Source: Pachyseris speciosa (lineage: Eukaryota > Cnidaria > Anthozoa > Scleractinia > Pachyseridae). Taken from it: a stretch of 64,000 nt of DNA. Below, piece after piece: positions 1-12,455 of this stretch (the stretch's first letter is position 1; each line of letters begins with the position of its first letter). The notes beneath the pieces are model-generated. The model did not search any database. It was not told the origin of the DNA and saw only the letters and a list, made by a program, of their open reading frames with translations. The DNA lies in contig JAEMWC010000623.1 in assembly GCA_016490735.1 (NCBI GenBank), positions 242,501 through 306,500 of the forward strand, written 5' to 3'. The position numbers and the translations under genes are program-made.

Positions 1-79
1 CAAAAAAAAAAAAAGTGGCGAGAAAATTTTCCTCGTTGGAATTTAGTCAACACAATGTTAATTAAGCTTACAAAGTGAG

Positions 80-957
80 TCACGCCACCGAAAACTCACC
101 TTTGTGGTCGCAAACCCCTTGCACATTGACAGAATGAAAGCCTTTCCGGTTAAAAAAGTCACTTTCATCCTTGCTTGGTGCAGTTATGCGGATGCGCGTG
201 CCATCGATGCAACCGATTATCCCCGGGAACCGTTCTTGTTTTCGTTGATGGCGGATACAGTTGTTGGCCACTTTATGAACTCGTTTTGCTTGGTGGATAA
301 CAGTTGAGAAACGTCATGGACTGCCCGTGAAACGGTGGACTTGTCCACACCAATAGTATCGCCGATGACTTGCAGAAAGTTGCCGCTCGCATAAAATCGT
401 AGTGGTAGGTAGGTAGGTAGGTATACTTTATTTAAATCAAGAAACACGCTAGCCCCAACAACACTAACCTGGTTTCCATGGAGGGCGTGTTTATACGGAC
501 ATAAAAATGAAAGTAAAGCTAATACTACGAGTTAATAATATGATAAATCTAAAACTACAAAAATTCAGCTAAGAACGATAACTAACCGTTATAAATTAAT
601 ATTAAAAAGTATTACGATAGCTAGGACATAACTAACACAAGACTATATAGCATGACATTACCCAATTACGTTTTGATATATTTATGAAATGAATATATCG
701 ATTCCGCTAGTTTTGCTTCATTTGGGAGTTGTTTCCAAAGCACTTGATCGATTGGTTTCAAAGCGTGACCACGTACGCTTCGTTTTCCTTCGTAAATCCC
801 CCTCTAAGAGGTTTGTAATGTATACAATCGACGCTCTACCGAACCTATAACGAGCCCGAAGCTCTTGATCGCTAAAAGCGAGTAAACAATTGTTATACCG
901 ATAACTTCGTGGCCGTCTTTGTTGCACGCGAGGGAGGTGAAACAACAAGTCGGCCAT
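80..957 (-). pseudogene. PIF/Harbinger transposase (HARBI1-like), split and frameshifted
   Basis: Two minus-strand pieces belong to one Harbinger transposase. The N-terminal piece (957 down to 718) has the family's helical region with FSDQELRARYRFGR. The C-terminal piece (447 down to 80) has a helix-turn-helix stretch ([14 protein letters not shown]) and then, in another frame, part of the DDE core with [13 protein letters not shown]. That segment should bring the second catalytic Asp. A GTGAGT sequence directly after the core at about 100 could be an intron donor, as Harbinger genes are often split. The two pieces are separated by a retroelement fragment (403-717) and at least one frameshift, so the copy is dead. 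The rest would lie to the left of the window. The family assignment is firm; the intron is inference. Confidence 0.75.
403..717 (-). mobile_element. 5'-truncated non-LTR retroelement 3' end with (TACC)n tail
   Basis: This segment interrupts the Harbinger reading frame. On the minus strand it ends with a GATTTAAATAAAG-like segment followed by about five TACC units (403-424), which is how CR1/L2-type LINEs and their SINEs end. No coding sequence is visible. It appears to be a short tail inserted by target-primed reverse transcription. The boundaries are judged from where the transposase reading frame stops and resumes. Confidence 0.5.
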
Positions 958-1153
958 TTTGTTTCAAGTTTAATCGACCGATTAGTGAGATAAGCCTACT
1001 CCGGAGGAGGATTAAATTTAACCCACCGATTAAAGTCAGATTAGCGCTAATCGGGCCTTGAGCAACGCGATCTAATCGCAGAATAAATTTTAATCTTCGA
1101 TTTAGCAATTTAATCCTCGATTAGCGCTAATCGCGGTTTTGAACAACCGGGCC
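958..1153 (-). repeat. Harbinger terminal region / probable TIR
   Basis: Between the start of the transposase and the LINE relic lies a non-coding stretch with repeated GATTAGCGCTAATC-type palindromes (around 1045 and 1120) and a GC-rich end GGGCCCGGTTGTTC near 1140-1153. The LINE coding frame breaks off exactly here, so this is probably the outer end of the Harbinger element inserted into the LINE. The partner TIR would be left of position 1. Confidence 0.45.
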
Positions 1154-1154
1154 C

Positions 1155-3166
1155 TGCTTATTTGCTGTAAGCCAAACACATAGTTTGCACAATTCTTGGT
1201 TGACGATTAGCTCTAAGGATTTGAGATTTTTATTTGCGTATAAGATGTTGGTATCATCAGCAAAAAGATAAAACTTTAACTTGTCGGAAGAGACGTGAAT
1301 ATCATTAATGTACAGGAGGAAAAGTAACGGACCTAGAACGGAGCCTTAAGGCACACCACAAGTAATGCCGACCCTAAAGGATACATGTGGACCTATTTGA
1401 GTAGTTTGTGATCGACCTTTTAAGTAGGATGAAAGCCACTTGTTTATCACTCCACGAAAGCCACAGTAATCAAGTTTTTCCAGTAAGATATTATGACCAA
1501 CGGTGTCAAAAGCTTTTTTTAAGTCAATAAAGACACCACATGAAAATAATTTCTTGTCCATATTTGTCTGAATAGCGTTCACAATGTCAAGAATTGCATG
1601 TTGAGTAGAGTGTGCTTTTCGGAAGCCTTACTGTGATGCAGAAAGTAGATTCTTCTGTTCTATAAAAGATTCCATTCTTATTTTGATCACTTTTTCAAAG
1701 ATTCTATTGAAATGAGATAACAGGGAAATAGGCCGGTAATTGTTTACATCAGTGTCATCAGCTTCTTTATAAATTGGAACGATCTTAGCCATTTTTAACT
1801 TGGAAGGATATACTCCGTTCAAAATAGACGAATTTATCATATCGGCCAAGACACCACCTATGACATTTGCCGAACATTTCAATAATCGCTGAGGACATGA
1901 GTATAAACCGTGAGATTTGTTATTTGGGAAGCAAGCAATTTCCAATTCCACTTCCTCAGGAGTAACAGGATCAAAAACAAATGATGATTCGGGTGATTTA
2001 GTTTGACTAAGAAAGTCGAGATAAGGTCGCTGGGCAGACTGGAGTTTCTTTGCTAACTTAGATCCTACAGAAGCAAAATGACTATTAAGAATATTACTTA
2101 TTTCAGAAGGGTCTCTGGTAACTGTGTTTCCAACATTACGATTTTTGATTGAATTGATGGGCGTAGCGTTTCTCGAACATGCCCAAGTATGTTATTTATC
2201 CCTTCCCAGGTTTTTTTCATGTTATTCAGGTTAGCATTGAAAAACTTAAAGTAATATTGTTGTTTACTTATGCGCGCTAAACTACAGATTTTGTTCCTAT
2301 AGATTTTATAATTAGAAATATCTCCCGATGCATATAGTTTGTTCTTAATCCTAATGGACACTCTCAGGCCCTTAGTTATCCAAGGCTTAGAAAGTTGCTT
2401 TACTTTTCGTTTACAAAGCGTTTTCAGAGGTGCATGCTTAAGAAGAAAATAAATTATCCACATCACACGCCCCTGTTGCAGCAGGTGCATTCCAGTTTAC
2501 ATCAGAGACTTCAGCGTTAAAACAATCAGCAGAGAAACGTGAAAAGTCTAGCAACTTGACTTTCTTATTTATCTTAATTTTGTCCTTCATAGATTTGAAA
2601 ATGCAGAAAAATGATCGCTGATATCAGAAATTATATTTTCGCAGGCTACGACTTGGTCAGGGTTATTAAGAAATATGTTATCAGTAAGCGTGGCAGAGGT
2701 TTGGCGAACACGTGTTGGATTGTCAACAGCAGGAATAAGGTAGCAACTCTGAAGAGAGGATAGAAAGTCATGGCTTTTAGAAGACGGGTGACATTTAAGA
2801 AGATCAATGTTGAAGTCGCCCATGATAACGACATGTTTCCCGGACGAGACGAATTTTTCTAAAAAAATATTGTTGAAAACGTTCAGGTGAATTATGGTGT
2901 CTGTAAAGAATGCCACAAATTACGTTTTTCTTGCTGACAAAGGAAATCTCGATCCATAATGCTTGGAAAGCTTCATTAGTAGTCTTTTCTAAAATTCGAT
3001 AATTAAGCGATTCATTAATAAACATACCTACACCTCCTGACTCCAAAGGTGTCGGAACGCACTCAAACACATAACCCGGTATTTGGACATTACATGTATG
3101 CAAATTAGAATTAGTAATTTTTGTTTCAGTGACACCAATAGACCAATCGAAGGTTATCGACGCCAT
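1155..3166 (-). pseudogene. CR1/L2-like LINE ORF2 (endonuclease + reverse transcriptase), decayed
   Basis: Read on the minus strand, an apurinic-type endonuclease comes first (3166-2587), with ETKI, GDFNIDLL and a terminal SDH motif. A linker (2490-2098) and a reverse transcriptase (1951-1155) follow. The RT shows NNYRPISLLS, FIDLKKAFDTV and, near 1250, FADDTN containing the catalytic DD pair. Damage includes an in-frame TAA after SASQ near 1628, a TAA in place of the Gln of the PQGS motif near 1347, and several frameshifts in the endonuclease. The 5' end is truncated, and the 3' end is cut at 1155 by the Harbinger terminus. It belongs to the CR1/L2/Rex group by motif style; the exact clade would need a tree. 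Confidence 0.8.
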
Positions 3167-3220
3167 TTTGTAAAGGGTGCAAAGCGCGCGGCCAAACTAA
3201 TGGCGGCGATTTAAAATGCC

Positions 3221-4618
3221 TTGACAATGCCAAAACACACTCGTTGTTGTGTAGGATTTTGTGATAACGACAAGCGATTTCCTAACTTACTGGTGGTGAG
3301 ATCTCACGTAAAAGAATTAAAATTGCATAGGTGGCCAAAAGACCCAAATTTAGCTGAATTGTGGAGGAAACAAGTCGCGAAAGGACGAAGTGATAACTTC
3401 AATCCCGAACCTGGATCGGAGGGCACATTTGTCTGTTCAAATCACTTGCCTGAGGGCAAGAGAACTCCCCACAATCCAAGTACAGTCTATCCTTCGGCTT
3501 TCTTAACATTAAGCGACTTTCTCAACAAGCCATCGCCCAAAAACGCAAAGTTAGTGAACGTTTGACCAGCGAAGAAAACAAAGACGAAGTAACAACTGCG
3601 GATGGGACTGTGGAGCCGGCTGACAATGAAGAAGATGATCTAGATAACGTTGATTTACATTTAAGAGTCCCAATGCGATCTGAGCAAATTTCAAGGGAAG
3701 CAGATGTGAAAACATTCACAGGCCTACCTTCAACAGAGTTCTTCAAATGTATTTTTGATCACCTCCTCCCCAAAGCCCAACATATGCAATACTGGTGAGG
3801 ACCAAAACAGACAGCAAGAGAAGCATCTCAAGATCATTGTGACCCTGGCATAGTTTTGCCAAAATGTCGCCCAGGACCGGGACGAAAGCTAGACTTAGAA
3901 CAAGAATTCCTTTTGACAATGATGAAGTTGAAATTGGGTCTCATTAACGAAGATCTCGCATTCAGATTTCTGGTTTCTTCGACTACTGTCAGCAGTGTAT
4001 TTATTACATGGATTAAATTGATGTCCAAAGAGCTGTCAATCTTAATCGTCTGGCCAAGCAAACAACAAGTAAAAAACACTTTGCCAACTTGTTTCAAGAA
4101 ACTACACCCAAAAGTGAGATGCATAATAGATTGTTTTGAGTGTTTTACAGAAACCCTGAGTGGTTTGAACCTTGCTGCTGCACTGTGGAGCGAGTACAAG
4201 CATCATCACACATGTAAAGTACTAGTAGCCATCATTCCAACAGGGGCAATTTCCTATGTTTCCCAAAGCTATGGGGGGAGGGCATCGGATGCCTTTATTG
4301 TGGTTTCCTGAACATCATAGAGCCATATGATGAAGTAATGGCAAACAGGGGATTCAAGATAAAAGAAGACCTATGATGTCAATGGATACATTATGTATCC
4401 CACCTAGCTGCACTGCCTCTATGCAAATTTTACCTTCAGATGTCAGAAAGACCTCAAACATCGCAAATGTTAGAATATATGTTGAACAAGCTATTGGAAG
4501 AGTAAAAAGGTTTCATATTTTGAAAAATGAACTATCTATAACTCTACTACCTCTTGTGGATGATATCGTTAGAGTATGTTGTGCATTATGTAACTTACTT
4601 CCACCTCTTTGTGAGTAA
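3221..4618 (+). pseudogene. THAP-domain DDE transposase of the ISL2EU element
   Basis: The N-terminus (3221-3565) is a THAP zinc finger: CCVGFC near the start, LHRWPKDP, LAELWRKQV, then VCSNHLPEGKRT. It should bind the element ends. A second frame (from 3562) continues with a linker and has a TGA right after the YW pair at 3796. It then enters the catalytic domain (3856-4311), with one candidate catalytic Asp in CIIDCFE and a second in GGRASDAF. The last Glu is probably in VRIYVEQAIGRVKRF at about 4470-4510, in yet another frame (4373-4618). This is a DDE_Tnp_4-like fold. At least two frameshifts and one nonsense codon make it a pseudogene. Confidence 0.75.
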
Positions 4619-5082
4619 GTTAAAGTAGCTAGGTTCTTTTTACAGAATAAGTACACTTAACCCACCAACAAAATGTAACAGCTACGCGTAATACTCAGAT
4701 GGAGAAAACAAAATTAAAGTGTATTTTCGTGGGTTCGTGGGTTAAGTGTCTCCACGCTGGAAGACAAAACAAGACTGTTATTTATTCCTGACCCCATTCC
4801 TGTGTCTTTAAATAGAACAACTAGCCATTCAGTCACGAAAGAGTGTTTTCATCTCATTTCATGGTTGACACCGTTTACATACTAAGTCCGATGATCTGGT
4901 TATGTCTTCATGGTTGCTCCACCATGCATGAACAGGCTTGTAACAAATGGTACAAATGTGTTCTTAACCAACAGGGATACTCTGAGATGAACATACACTG
5001 CATAACACAACAGGGTCAGCCAGTACATGAAAATGACTATTAGTTTGTACAGCATTATCCACAGTTGTAGTTACGTTGTCTA

Positions 5083-7087
5083 TTAGATCCATTTTAATGT
5101 CACAAGAAGTACAAGTGGTGGGCACATCATCAAAATCACTATCACTGTCAGAGTCACTGTCTGAACATCAACCAGACAACTATAACACATCCATGATTCC
5201 AGTGATTCTACAACATCCTGTGAGAGATTGGCGCATGGCAAGTGCCACCATGTGCTACAGGTATCACAACAAATGCTGTTCTCAGCTGACATGTCAGTGA
5301 TTTCTGGCTACTCCAGTATAACTTTGTCACACTTTGGACACTGGTAGATATACCTGTACCCCAACAAAACTGGTAGGACATATGTTTTGTAGAATAAAGT
5401 GATGTTGTTTAGAACCACACTGAAATGTTCTCTGTTAAACTCCACTCTTTCATACAATGGCTTGTGTCCCTTTGTCCAGACAATAAAGTATCCATGATTT
5501 GTTCCAGTCATCCACATTTAAGCCTGCATCTGAGTGTAGTACTTGTGAGTGTGCTTTAATCTAGGGCTCCCATCTACTTCCTCCAAAAAATCAACACGGT
5601 TGTATCAGTTGTATCACTGCTGTATGTAGCTTTCAGATTGATATTTTCTTCTTTGACTGAGAAAGGGCATTTCACTTCAAGTATAGCTGGACTGCAACAG
5701 TCACAAACAAACAAACTATCTGGTGAGGCAGCAAGGAAAGCATTATCATGTTTTATAAACATACAACATTGTTTAAACCCATTCATCCCATTTGCATGTT
5801 TGGATGCCACATCAGACAAAAATGACTTAATTGCATCCTTCTCATTTTCAATCCCCCACTTAATTTGAGGCAGTGAGAAATGTCATCACTTTTGTTGAAA
5901 ATGTTGAATACCAAAGGGATATATGTATTTTTGCTCCTTTTTCTGGACTTCAAAAGTGATTCCATCTTCGTGTGATATGTCTGGAAGTTTGAGGCAGTAA
6001 TTCTGCCTTCCCGCTGATCAAACCACATCTTATTACCACTTTGTCCTCTCGTTTCAATTTCCACTTATCATCTGACAATGTTCCAGAAATGATGAAGCTA
6101 TTTCTTCACATGTTTTGCTCTTGTTAGTTTTGACAGACATGAAGGCTAAGGCTTTCTCTTTAAGTGGTAGAGGAAGGCCATCATCATTAGCGTGTTCAAT
6201 GGAACTGAGGACACAAGAAGATGGCTCACATTCTTTGATCTTTCTAAGCAAATCAGATACTCTTTCATTGGTTAACACTCTGTCACAAGCTTTTCTTGGA
6301 TCAAAGTGTTCCCTGAGTTCTTGCTCTGAGGCAGGATCTCTATTAGTGTCCTTTCTTATCTTCTTATGTTTAATGAATTTCAGATTTCTAATTTGGCCTG
6401 GTGCCACCTCCTTCTTTGTTCCTCTGTTCCAGCCTTGACGGATGCTTGTACAGGCTGGTGAGATGTATTCCTTCTTGAAAGCATAATTCACTTTAAATAA
6501 CAAGGCAATTACATGATTGCATACCTCACTAGTTCCTGGAATACAAGTGCACCACGATGTAAGAATTTTCGATTTATCCTTTGGTCCATCAGTGCAAACC
6601 CAGACATGATGTGGGTCATCGTTTAGTCTTTCAAAAACAATAAGTTGTCATTGCATGAAACATGGTATACAGTATCTACAAAACCACTAAGCCAATAAGA
6701 ATATGCCTTTTGGTCTTTATATTTACCAATGTAATCTAAATCCACCGCTTTCACTCGTAAGATGTAGCTAAAAAGCATTCCATCATCTATATTTGGCCAT
6801 TCATGGACGTTGTCCTTCCAGTCTTCTTTCCGAATAGAATTGGGGTCGGTGTTTATCCGATGTTTTTTTAGTCTCTGTTGGTACACTTCTTTCAATTTCC
6901 TGTCAATTTCTTCTTGAGAAAACTTCTTAGGTGCTTTACGCTCGTAGGCACAGAATGCTGTCGCCACAAATTCGGCTTTTTTTCCAGTCTGTTTCAATCC
7001 TCGAAGTGCTAAAAAATCTTTCAGCGAAGTCAGAGTCCAGTTCAAAACGTCTTGATACTCAAGCTTTTCTTCTGCTTGTCTCGGCAT
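5083..7087 (-). pseudogene. SAP-SWIM-YqaJ nuclease-PHD protein of the ISL2EU element
   Basis: Read on the minus strand. Residues near the start (7087-6623) form a SAP DNA-binding motif (TSLKDFLALRGLKQTGKKAE). After a frameshift near 6640, a SWIM zinc finger follows (CTC then CNH, about 6570-6500). Next is a region with RITASNF and, around 5740-5660, the YqaJ/lambda-exonuclease core AASPDSLF...ILEVKCP, whose Asp, Glu and Lys are the expected metal-binding triad. The tail (5517-5083) has CPKC and a Cys/His-rich CDTCSTWWHLPC finger resembling PHD. Frames change several times, so no intact protein remains. In this family the nuclease accompanies the THAP transposase; its role in transposition is not established. 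Confidence 0.75.
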
Positions 7088-7359
7088 CGGCCAATACGTA
7101 GAAAATGCTCAAGTATGACAAGTAATACCTTTTGAATAATATCAAAGACTCTCAACGTTAAAAAATCAATAAAACAAGGGAAAATAGCAAACACAGAACA
7201 GCAAGCGACGATCTTTAGCTTGTTTTCATGGTGCAGAGAATGTTTGGCCGCGCGCGTGCCCCAGTGGTTTAAGGTTAAATATTTACGAGGCTAGTATAAA
7301 ATCTCGCGGGTCAGGTCGTTAAGTTGCATTTAATGATCCTGCAGACGGTCTTTTTTTAA

Positions 7360-7590
7360 TACAGTCAACTCTCCGCTAATGGACACTCTCGTGAGCGGAC
7401 AGCTCTACTTACGGACACTTTATTCAATTTCCCTTTTTACCTCTCAGTCAAATTCTGTATTTACACATTCCCGTAAGCGGACACTCTCTCATAAGCGGAC
7501 GCGGACACTTTTGAAAATGAAAAATTGGATTTTTCTTTTGTTTACACCCTCTCGTAAGCGGACACCCCATGTATAATAATTGACTCTCGG
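7360..7590 (+). mobile_element. pogo/Tigger-like terminal fragment with GCGGACAC repeats
   Basis: It starts with TACAGTCAACTCTCCGCTAA, a Tc1/mariner-Tigger-style terminus beginning at a TA. Several copies of a TAAGCGGACACTCTC-like unit follow at about 7380, 7410, 7475, 7490 and 7555, and the fragment ends near ATAATTGACTCTC. There is no transposase. Probably a MITE. Confidence 0.5.
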
Positions 7591-7721
7591 CCGGAACGGA
7601 ATTTGTCTTTACTTTGCAATTAATCAACAAAAATACTGTATGACCTTCGACGGAGCAACAAAACGGTGGTTATCGGTTTTGTCAAATCTCCATTTGTCCA
7701 CGGGACAGAAAGCTGTCAAAC

Positions 7722-7806
7722 GAAAAAAAAAAAAACAAAAGCAAAAACAAAAAAAAAACAAAACAAAAAAACAAACAAACAAACAAAAAAAAACAAAAAA
7801 AAAAAC
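7722..7806 (+). repeat. A-rich low-complexity tract
   Basis: Runs of A broken by single C or G (AAAAC and AACAAAC units). It may be a decayed retroposon tail. It yields a spurious lysine-rich open frame. Confidence 0.85.
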
Positions 7807-8177
7807 AGTCCGATGTCAAAGCAATCTATAAAGTAGACTGTATATTTCTTTCCCTTTTTTTTCCGAGTTTTAACATTTGACATCAATGAAGAGTTTCAGT
7901 TACAATTTTTTTCTCCTTTTTTTATTTGAATATCATAACTTATTACAATACGTACATACCTAACTTATTAATTGACAGATATTAACTGCTATTTACAATA
8001 CGCAAATAAAAATAACGATAGAGCAATATTACTCACGCTACTTGAGACCAAAACAGAGAGAAGAAAAACGGAAACAGAAACACACACACGAGTACGTGTC
8101 CTTGGGTACTGTGAAAAAGTTGTATTTATAAATTAATTTGCGATTTGCATTTACTCTTCTCTATAAATAATTTGCTT

Positions 8178-9212
8178 TTAAGGTTACCGTGTACGTTCAG
8201 GGTATAAAATTTTCGATAATTATTTTTCTCCATAAAAATGAACTTTTTACTGTGATCTTTCACGCAAAAAAAAACACAATTCAAAACGAGTGAATCGTCG
8301 TCGAGAGATTGGGAAAAACCTATATGCACCGGATGTAAACATGGACAATATGTTAATGCGAATGCAGCCAACCGGAGCGATTTGCGTGGGAAATATTGTA
8401 CACGAAAACGTTGCTTTGCTTCAAGAAGGTTGTGCGCTTTTAGTTTTTCGGCTATGACGATGGGTCAGGTAAACTTAATCAAAGCCGGAGAATATGTAAC
8501 AAAATGATAAACCAGTGAACTGTTTGTAGCATGAGAGTTTGCGTGCAGATAAAATTACGCGGAAAATTTTCACAGTAGGTGACCGGAAGAAAAGTTAGCG
8601 TAAATTGATTGGCCGATCGTCGATAGAGGTGTTTGCGGTGTTTGTTTGTGTAGTGAAGATTTTTTTTAAGCGCTGTTTTCGCAAAGTTTATCTTTGTCTT
8701 GAAGAGGACACTTTCAAGAGTTACAACTCAAGGGCGATTTGTTCGATTTCGATCAAATTTGGACAGCCGCTAGATTAACCTATCTTCAACAAAAATGTGT
8801 TGGGGAATTAGATAATTCAAAACCGTTTTTCGCTGAGAGCTATTTCTGTACGCCCGCTCCGTCTCTTTTTCTAGCGAATTTGAAAATGCTCTGTAACTTT
8901 TGAACGCAGTCGAATAAAGGAAAACCCCAACACGGTTTTTTAGCGTCTGGTTTCCAGACTTCGAGAAAAATATCAATTTCCCTAAATACAAAAATCACAT
9001 TTAGTTGTAGCTTTCAAAAGTTAATTTACACCTTCGAGTTTAAACTCGACGGAGCGTTCAGTAGTTCACTTTCTCACAAAATTAATGAAATATTCAAATA
9101 GCTAGTTCAATTAGTTTTAATTTGATATACGGTTTATGGTATCTGGGATGTAATCGGGAGCCGCTACAACACTTAGATTAGAGACACCCCTGAAGGTACA
9201 CGGTAACCTTAA
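8178..9212. mobile_element. TTAA-bounded element with ~25-bp TIRs
   Basis: The left end (8178) reads TTAAGGTTACCGTGTAC and the right end (9212), read inverted, is TTAAGGTTACCGTGTAC again; both continue into TTCAGGG. The TTAA at both ends fits piggyBac-type target duplication. The 1.03-kb interior has no recognisable gene, so this is a non-autonomous element. Confidence 0.6.
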
Positions 9213-9455
9213 GGTAAGCAAGGAAGGCTTCGAAGAAGTAATTTTCTTCATTCCTTGAAGCACAATAGATGTAATACTTGGCAATTATTAAGCATAGGTT
9301 TAAGCCGAGTTGTTGTCTAAAATCATTTGTAAAGCCGTAGATTATGGTTTCATCGTTTAAGGTGATAGAATCGTCATTTTAACATTCCACCAGCGAGAAA
9401 AGCTTTGCCAGAAGGTCTGCACATCCGAGCAAGCAACAAAAAGATGGTTCAGGGT

Positions 9456-11100
9456 TTACTTTTGGTCACAGAGATGACATTTATCATGTTGTATGATTTT
9501 ATCTCTGAAAAGAGTGGCATTCGTTGGCAAGATGTGGTGCACGATTTTAAATTGAAAAATGGCGAGTCTTGTATCCTTGGCCACTTTGAAGGGAATATTA
9601 TAAATAGTGCCGATTGCTTGCTCGTCTAGGTTCGCTTGCAACATCCTTCTCTCAGCTGTAGGAGGCTCAAATTTCTGACTGATAAGAATTCGAGAAGCTG
9701 ATTTGCCGGAAAGCTAATGCTTAAAGGTATTTTCCCCACGTATTCTAAATTCGTAGGTGTGCGTCCGTTAGATTTTTTTAACAAGCGAATCCATTTTTGG
9801 GGAATTGAATTGCATAATCCGTAATATGTGAGGAAATTGGTTTTGATAGTGAACTTGCGGCTAAAGTCATTGAAAGTTAAGAAGTTGTTTTCAGAAAAAA
9901 TATCTTTGACCCTGATCACTCCTGCTTTATGCCAACTTTGGTAATAGACAGAGAACTTCAATTTTAATAAAGCGGTTATTCCACAGGATTTCGTTCAGTA
10001 TTTGTTCTTTGTTTTCTGGAATATGTTGGTTTATCGTTTGCCAGGTATACAAGATGTCTTTGTAAAATTTAATGGGGATAGACACTTTAAGACATTTTAG
10101 ATCATAGTTGCATTCGAATAAAAACGAACCTCCTATCTCTTTTAAAAGCGAAAGAGGTATGTGGCTCCAACTTGCATTACCGCTACTTTCGTGTAGTCTT
10201 TTTATCCAAGTGACCTTCAGGGCGTTGTTCATTATTTCGAAATCTGGCAGGTCTAAGCCACCTTTAATTTTCGGACCAATCATTGTGGTGTGTTTGATTT
10301 TAGGTTTGGTATTCCAAACAAACTCAGAGATAGCCTTTTCAACCAAAGCTACAAATTCTAAAGGGAAGGTGAGTACAGATGAATTGTAGACTAGCTTGGA
10401 GAGAGCAAGGCTTTTGAGAATGGTTATTCGACCATACAATGTAAGATTTCTTGTCCCCCAAAGACTTAGAAGTTTTTTCATTGAGATTAATTTTTCCTCG
10501 AAGTTTTTTTGGAAGGAAATGTGTTCATTATAAGTGAAATAGATTCCTAGTGCATATATAGGTTCCTTTGGAGCTCGATTTTAGGGTGTCAAAACACTCT
10601 TCCTTCGTCAGTGGCCTTTCTAATTCTTCCAGTTCGACTTCGTTCAATTTAGGAAGGTTTGGGTTTTCAAAGAACAATTTATCATTTAGGTTTTCACGAG
10701 GTACAGCCGTGTAAAGGTTTTTATAAAACAGCTTTTGACATTTTAAAATTTCATCTGCATTCGTTATTTCAAGACCATCTTGGGTTTTAAGTTTCGAAAT
10801 ATATGTCTTGGCGTTTCGTCGTTTTTCTAAATTCAAAAAAAAATATTTAATATTTTTTTCACCTTGCTCATGCCACCTTGTTCTGCTTCTAATAATAGCA
10901 CCATTAGTTCTGTGCTCGATGATCTTATTAAGCTCCCATCTGAGCCTATATAATTTAGTGATGTTCTCTTTTGACCTATTTCTAGCAAGAGCTTTCATTA
11001 AAGCATCAATTTGATCGGAAAGATCTTTCTCTATGTTCCTGCGTTCTCTATTTTTCCTTTTTGAGTACTGCACGCAGAAACATCTCATTTCCATGCACAA
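9456..11100 (-). pseudogene. L1/Tx1-like LINE ORF2 relic lacking the RT core
   Basis: On the minus strand the piece from 11100 to about 10570 is the linker between endonuclease and RT in L1/Tx1 LINEs (RSRTRWHEQGEKNIKYFF, KLFYKNLY). From about 10560 down to 9456 the sequence jumps to the region after RT (ALGIYF, LTLYGRITILKSL, GGLDLPDF) and ends in a Cys/His motif (HLCDQK). The whole catalytic RT with its expected YADD-type box is missing at the junction near 10560. Frameshifts separate the three downstream pieces (10481-9927, 9961-9626, 9644-9456). It is an internally deleted dead copy. Confidence 0.75.
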
Positions 11101-12455
11101 ATCACTTTTGTCAACACCACCATCACCATTAAATCATCATCAGCAGCATAATAATAATAACAGCTTTATTGAAGTGTCGATGTACACTGTATTTAGTATT
11201 TTACTACTAACTGGGGACACAACAAAAACAAGTTAAAATTATTTACAATTTAATAGAAATAAAAAAGGTGTGTATACAATCAGTCAGCAAAATGTATAAT
11301 AATTATTATATAGTCGTACATAAGACAGTAGGCATATTATAGGTAGTCTCTAAGAATTACAAAGGTTACAACAATTATTGCATCATACTGTCCGTGAGAC
11401 TGGCATGAATTTAAACAAACAACTACAAACTTGACACAGGCCAGAGACGAGAAATCTTGATATCAACAATGACAGTCCTTCTCAGGACTACATTCGCCTT
11501 GCTCACAATTGTACTTCACCAATTTTTGTTCTGTTTCCATTTGTCTTGTTTGTTTACTTATTAATAGTTTCTTAAAAATAATCCTGCACCGACACGTTAA
11601 CAAGTTTATAGGGACCTTTACATTATTTTGAGTAACTGAGTACAAGATCGTTACGGCTTTCAGATTTCAAACCAGTTGCCACCCCCGAACCCTCACTCTT
11701 CCTTACCAGCAGATAGGGAGATTGTAGAAACAAGACTGATGGCACAAGGGATTTTCTGAGGCATGCGCACTAGATCTGAAAAGTCATACTTGTGCATAGC
11801 GTCATCCTAATACTGAAATCTTAAAGGGGTACTGTCACGACTATTCCTGTTGTAAGTTTGTTCAAATTGTGAGGAAGTACTTTTTCTATTATATGAATAG
11901 GCTAAGTAACACGAAAAGGTTCATTTCAAATCATTTTTTGAAAGACATGATGACAAAAGTTGAAAACTGTTAACCTAACTTTTTTGAAGTTGTAATCCAC
12001 TTCTTGCTTGCCATCGGTGGCCATAGACATCCGCAAATAGTTTTAGTGCACGTATTAAGTGCTTTGCAGGGAAACTACAAAATCTTTGCAATATTTTACT
12101 GTTCCAAACACATCTTTGAATTTATCCAAATTGCGTGACAGTGCGCCTTTACTGTTCCCTAAATAAATGCAGCTCATTGAATGAACTGGTTTTACCTGCT
12201 GCATCTCAGTGAAGACTTAAAGTGACTCGTCGAACACTCTTATCTTCTTTCCAGTCAGAAATCTAAATACTCTGACCTAAAAGTGACAAAACAGAGGTAA
12301 AGTCACAACTGGCCTCAAGCCAACCATGTGGACAACAATAATCTCCATTTTCATACAATGGACGGTCTATGCCTCACATTTTGTTTGGAGTTTGCAATTA
12401 AATTAGTACAGTCCACACAAGCATGGTCACATGGAATCTATTAATTATTTAACCT
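11101..12455. other. No gene seen; possible retroelement tail at 11140-11420
   Basis: Around 11140 an (AAT)n stretch is followed by CAGCTTTATTGAAGTG, which looks like the reverse of a LINE/SINE 3' end. The remainder is AT-rich single-copy-looking sequence with no coding signal. Confidence 0.4.

Larger units (their letters stand above)
3175..7265. mobile_element. ISL2EU-type DNA transposon (THAP transposase + YqaJ protein)
   Basis: An exact 14-bp inverted repeat, GCGCGCGGCCAAAC, lies at 3184-3197 and, inverted, at 7242-7255. Between them are two convergent genes: a THAP plus DDE transposase on + and a SAP/SWIM/YqaJ/PHD protein on -. This two-gene architecture is the hallmark of the ISL2EU superfamily. 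Both genes carry stops and frameshifts, so the element is inactive. The exact outer ends and target duplication were not resolved. Confidence 0.75.

Noticed and set aside
7580..7831. Lysine-rich open frame
   Set aside because: Product of the A-rich tract; no start context or domain.
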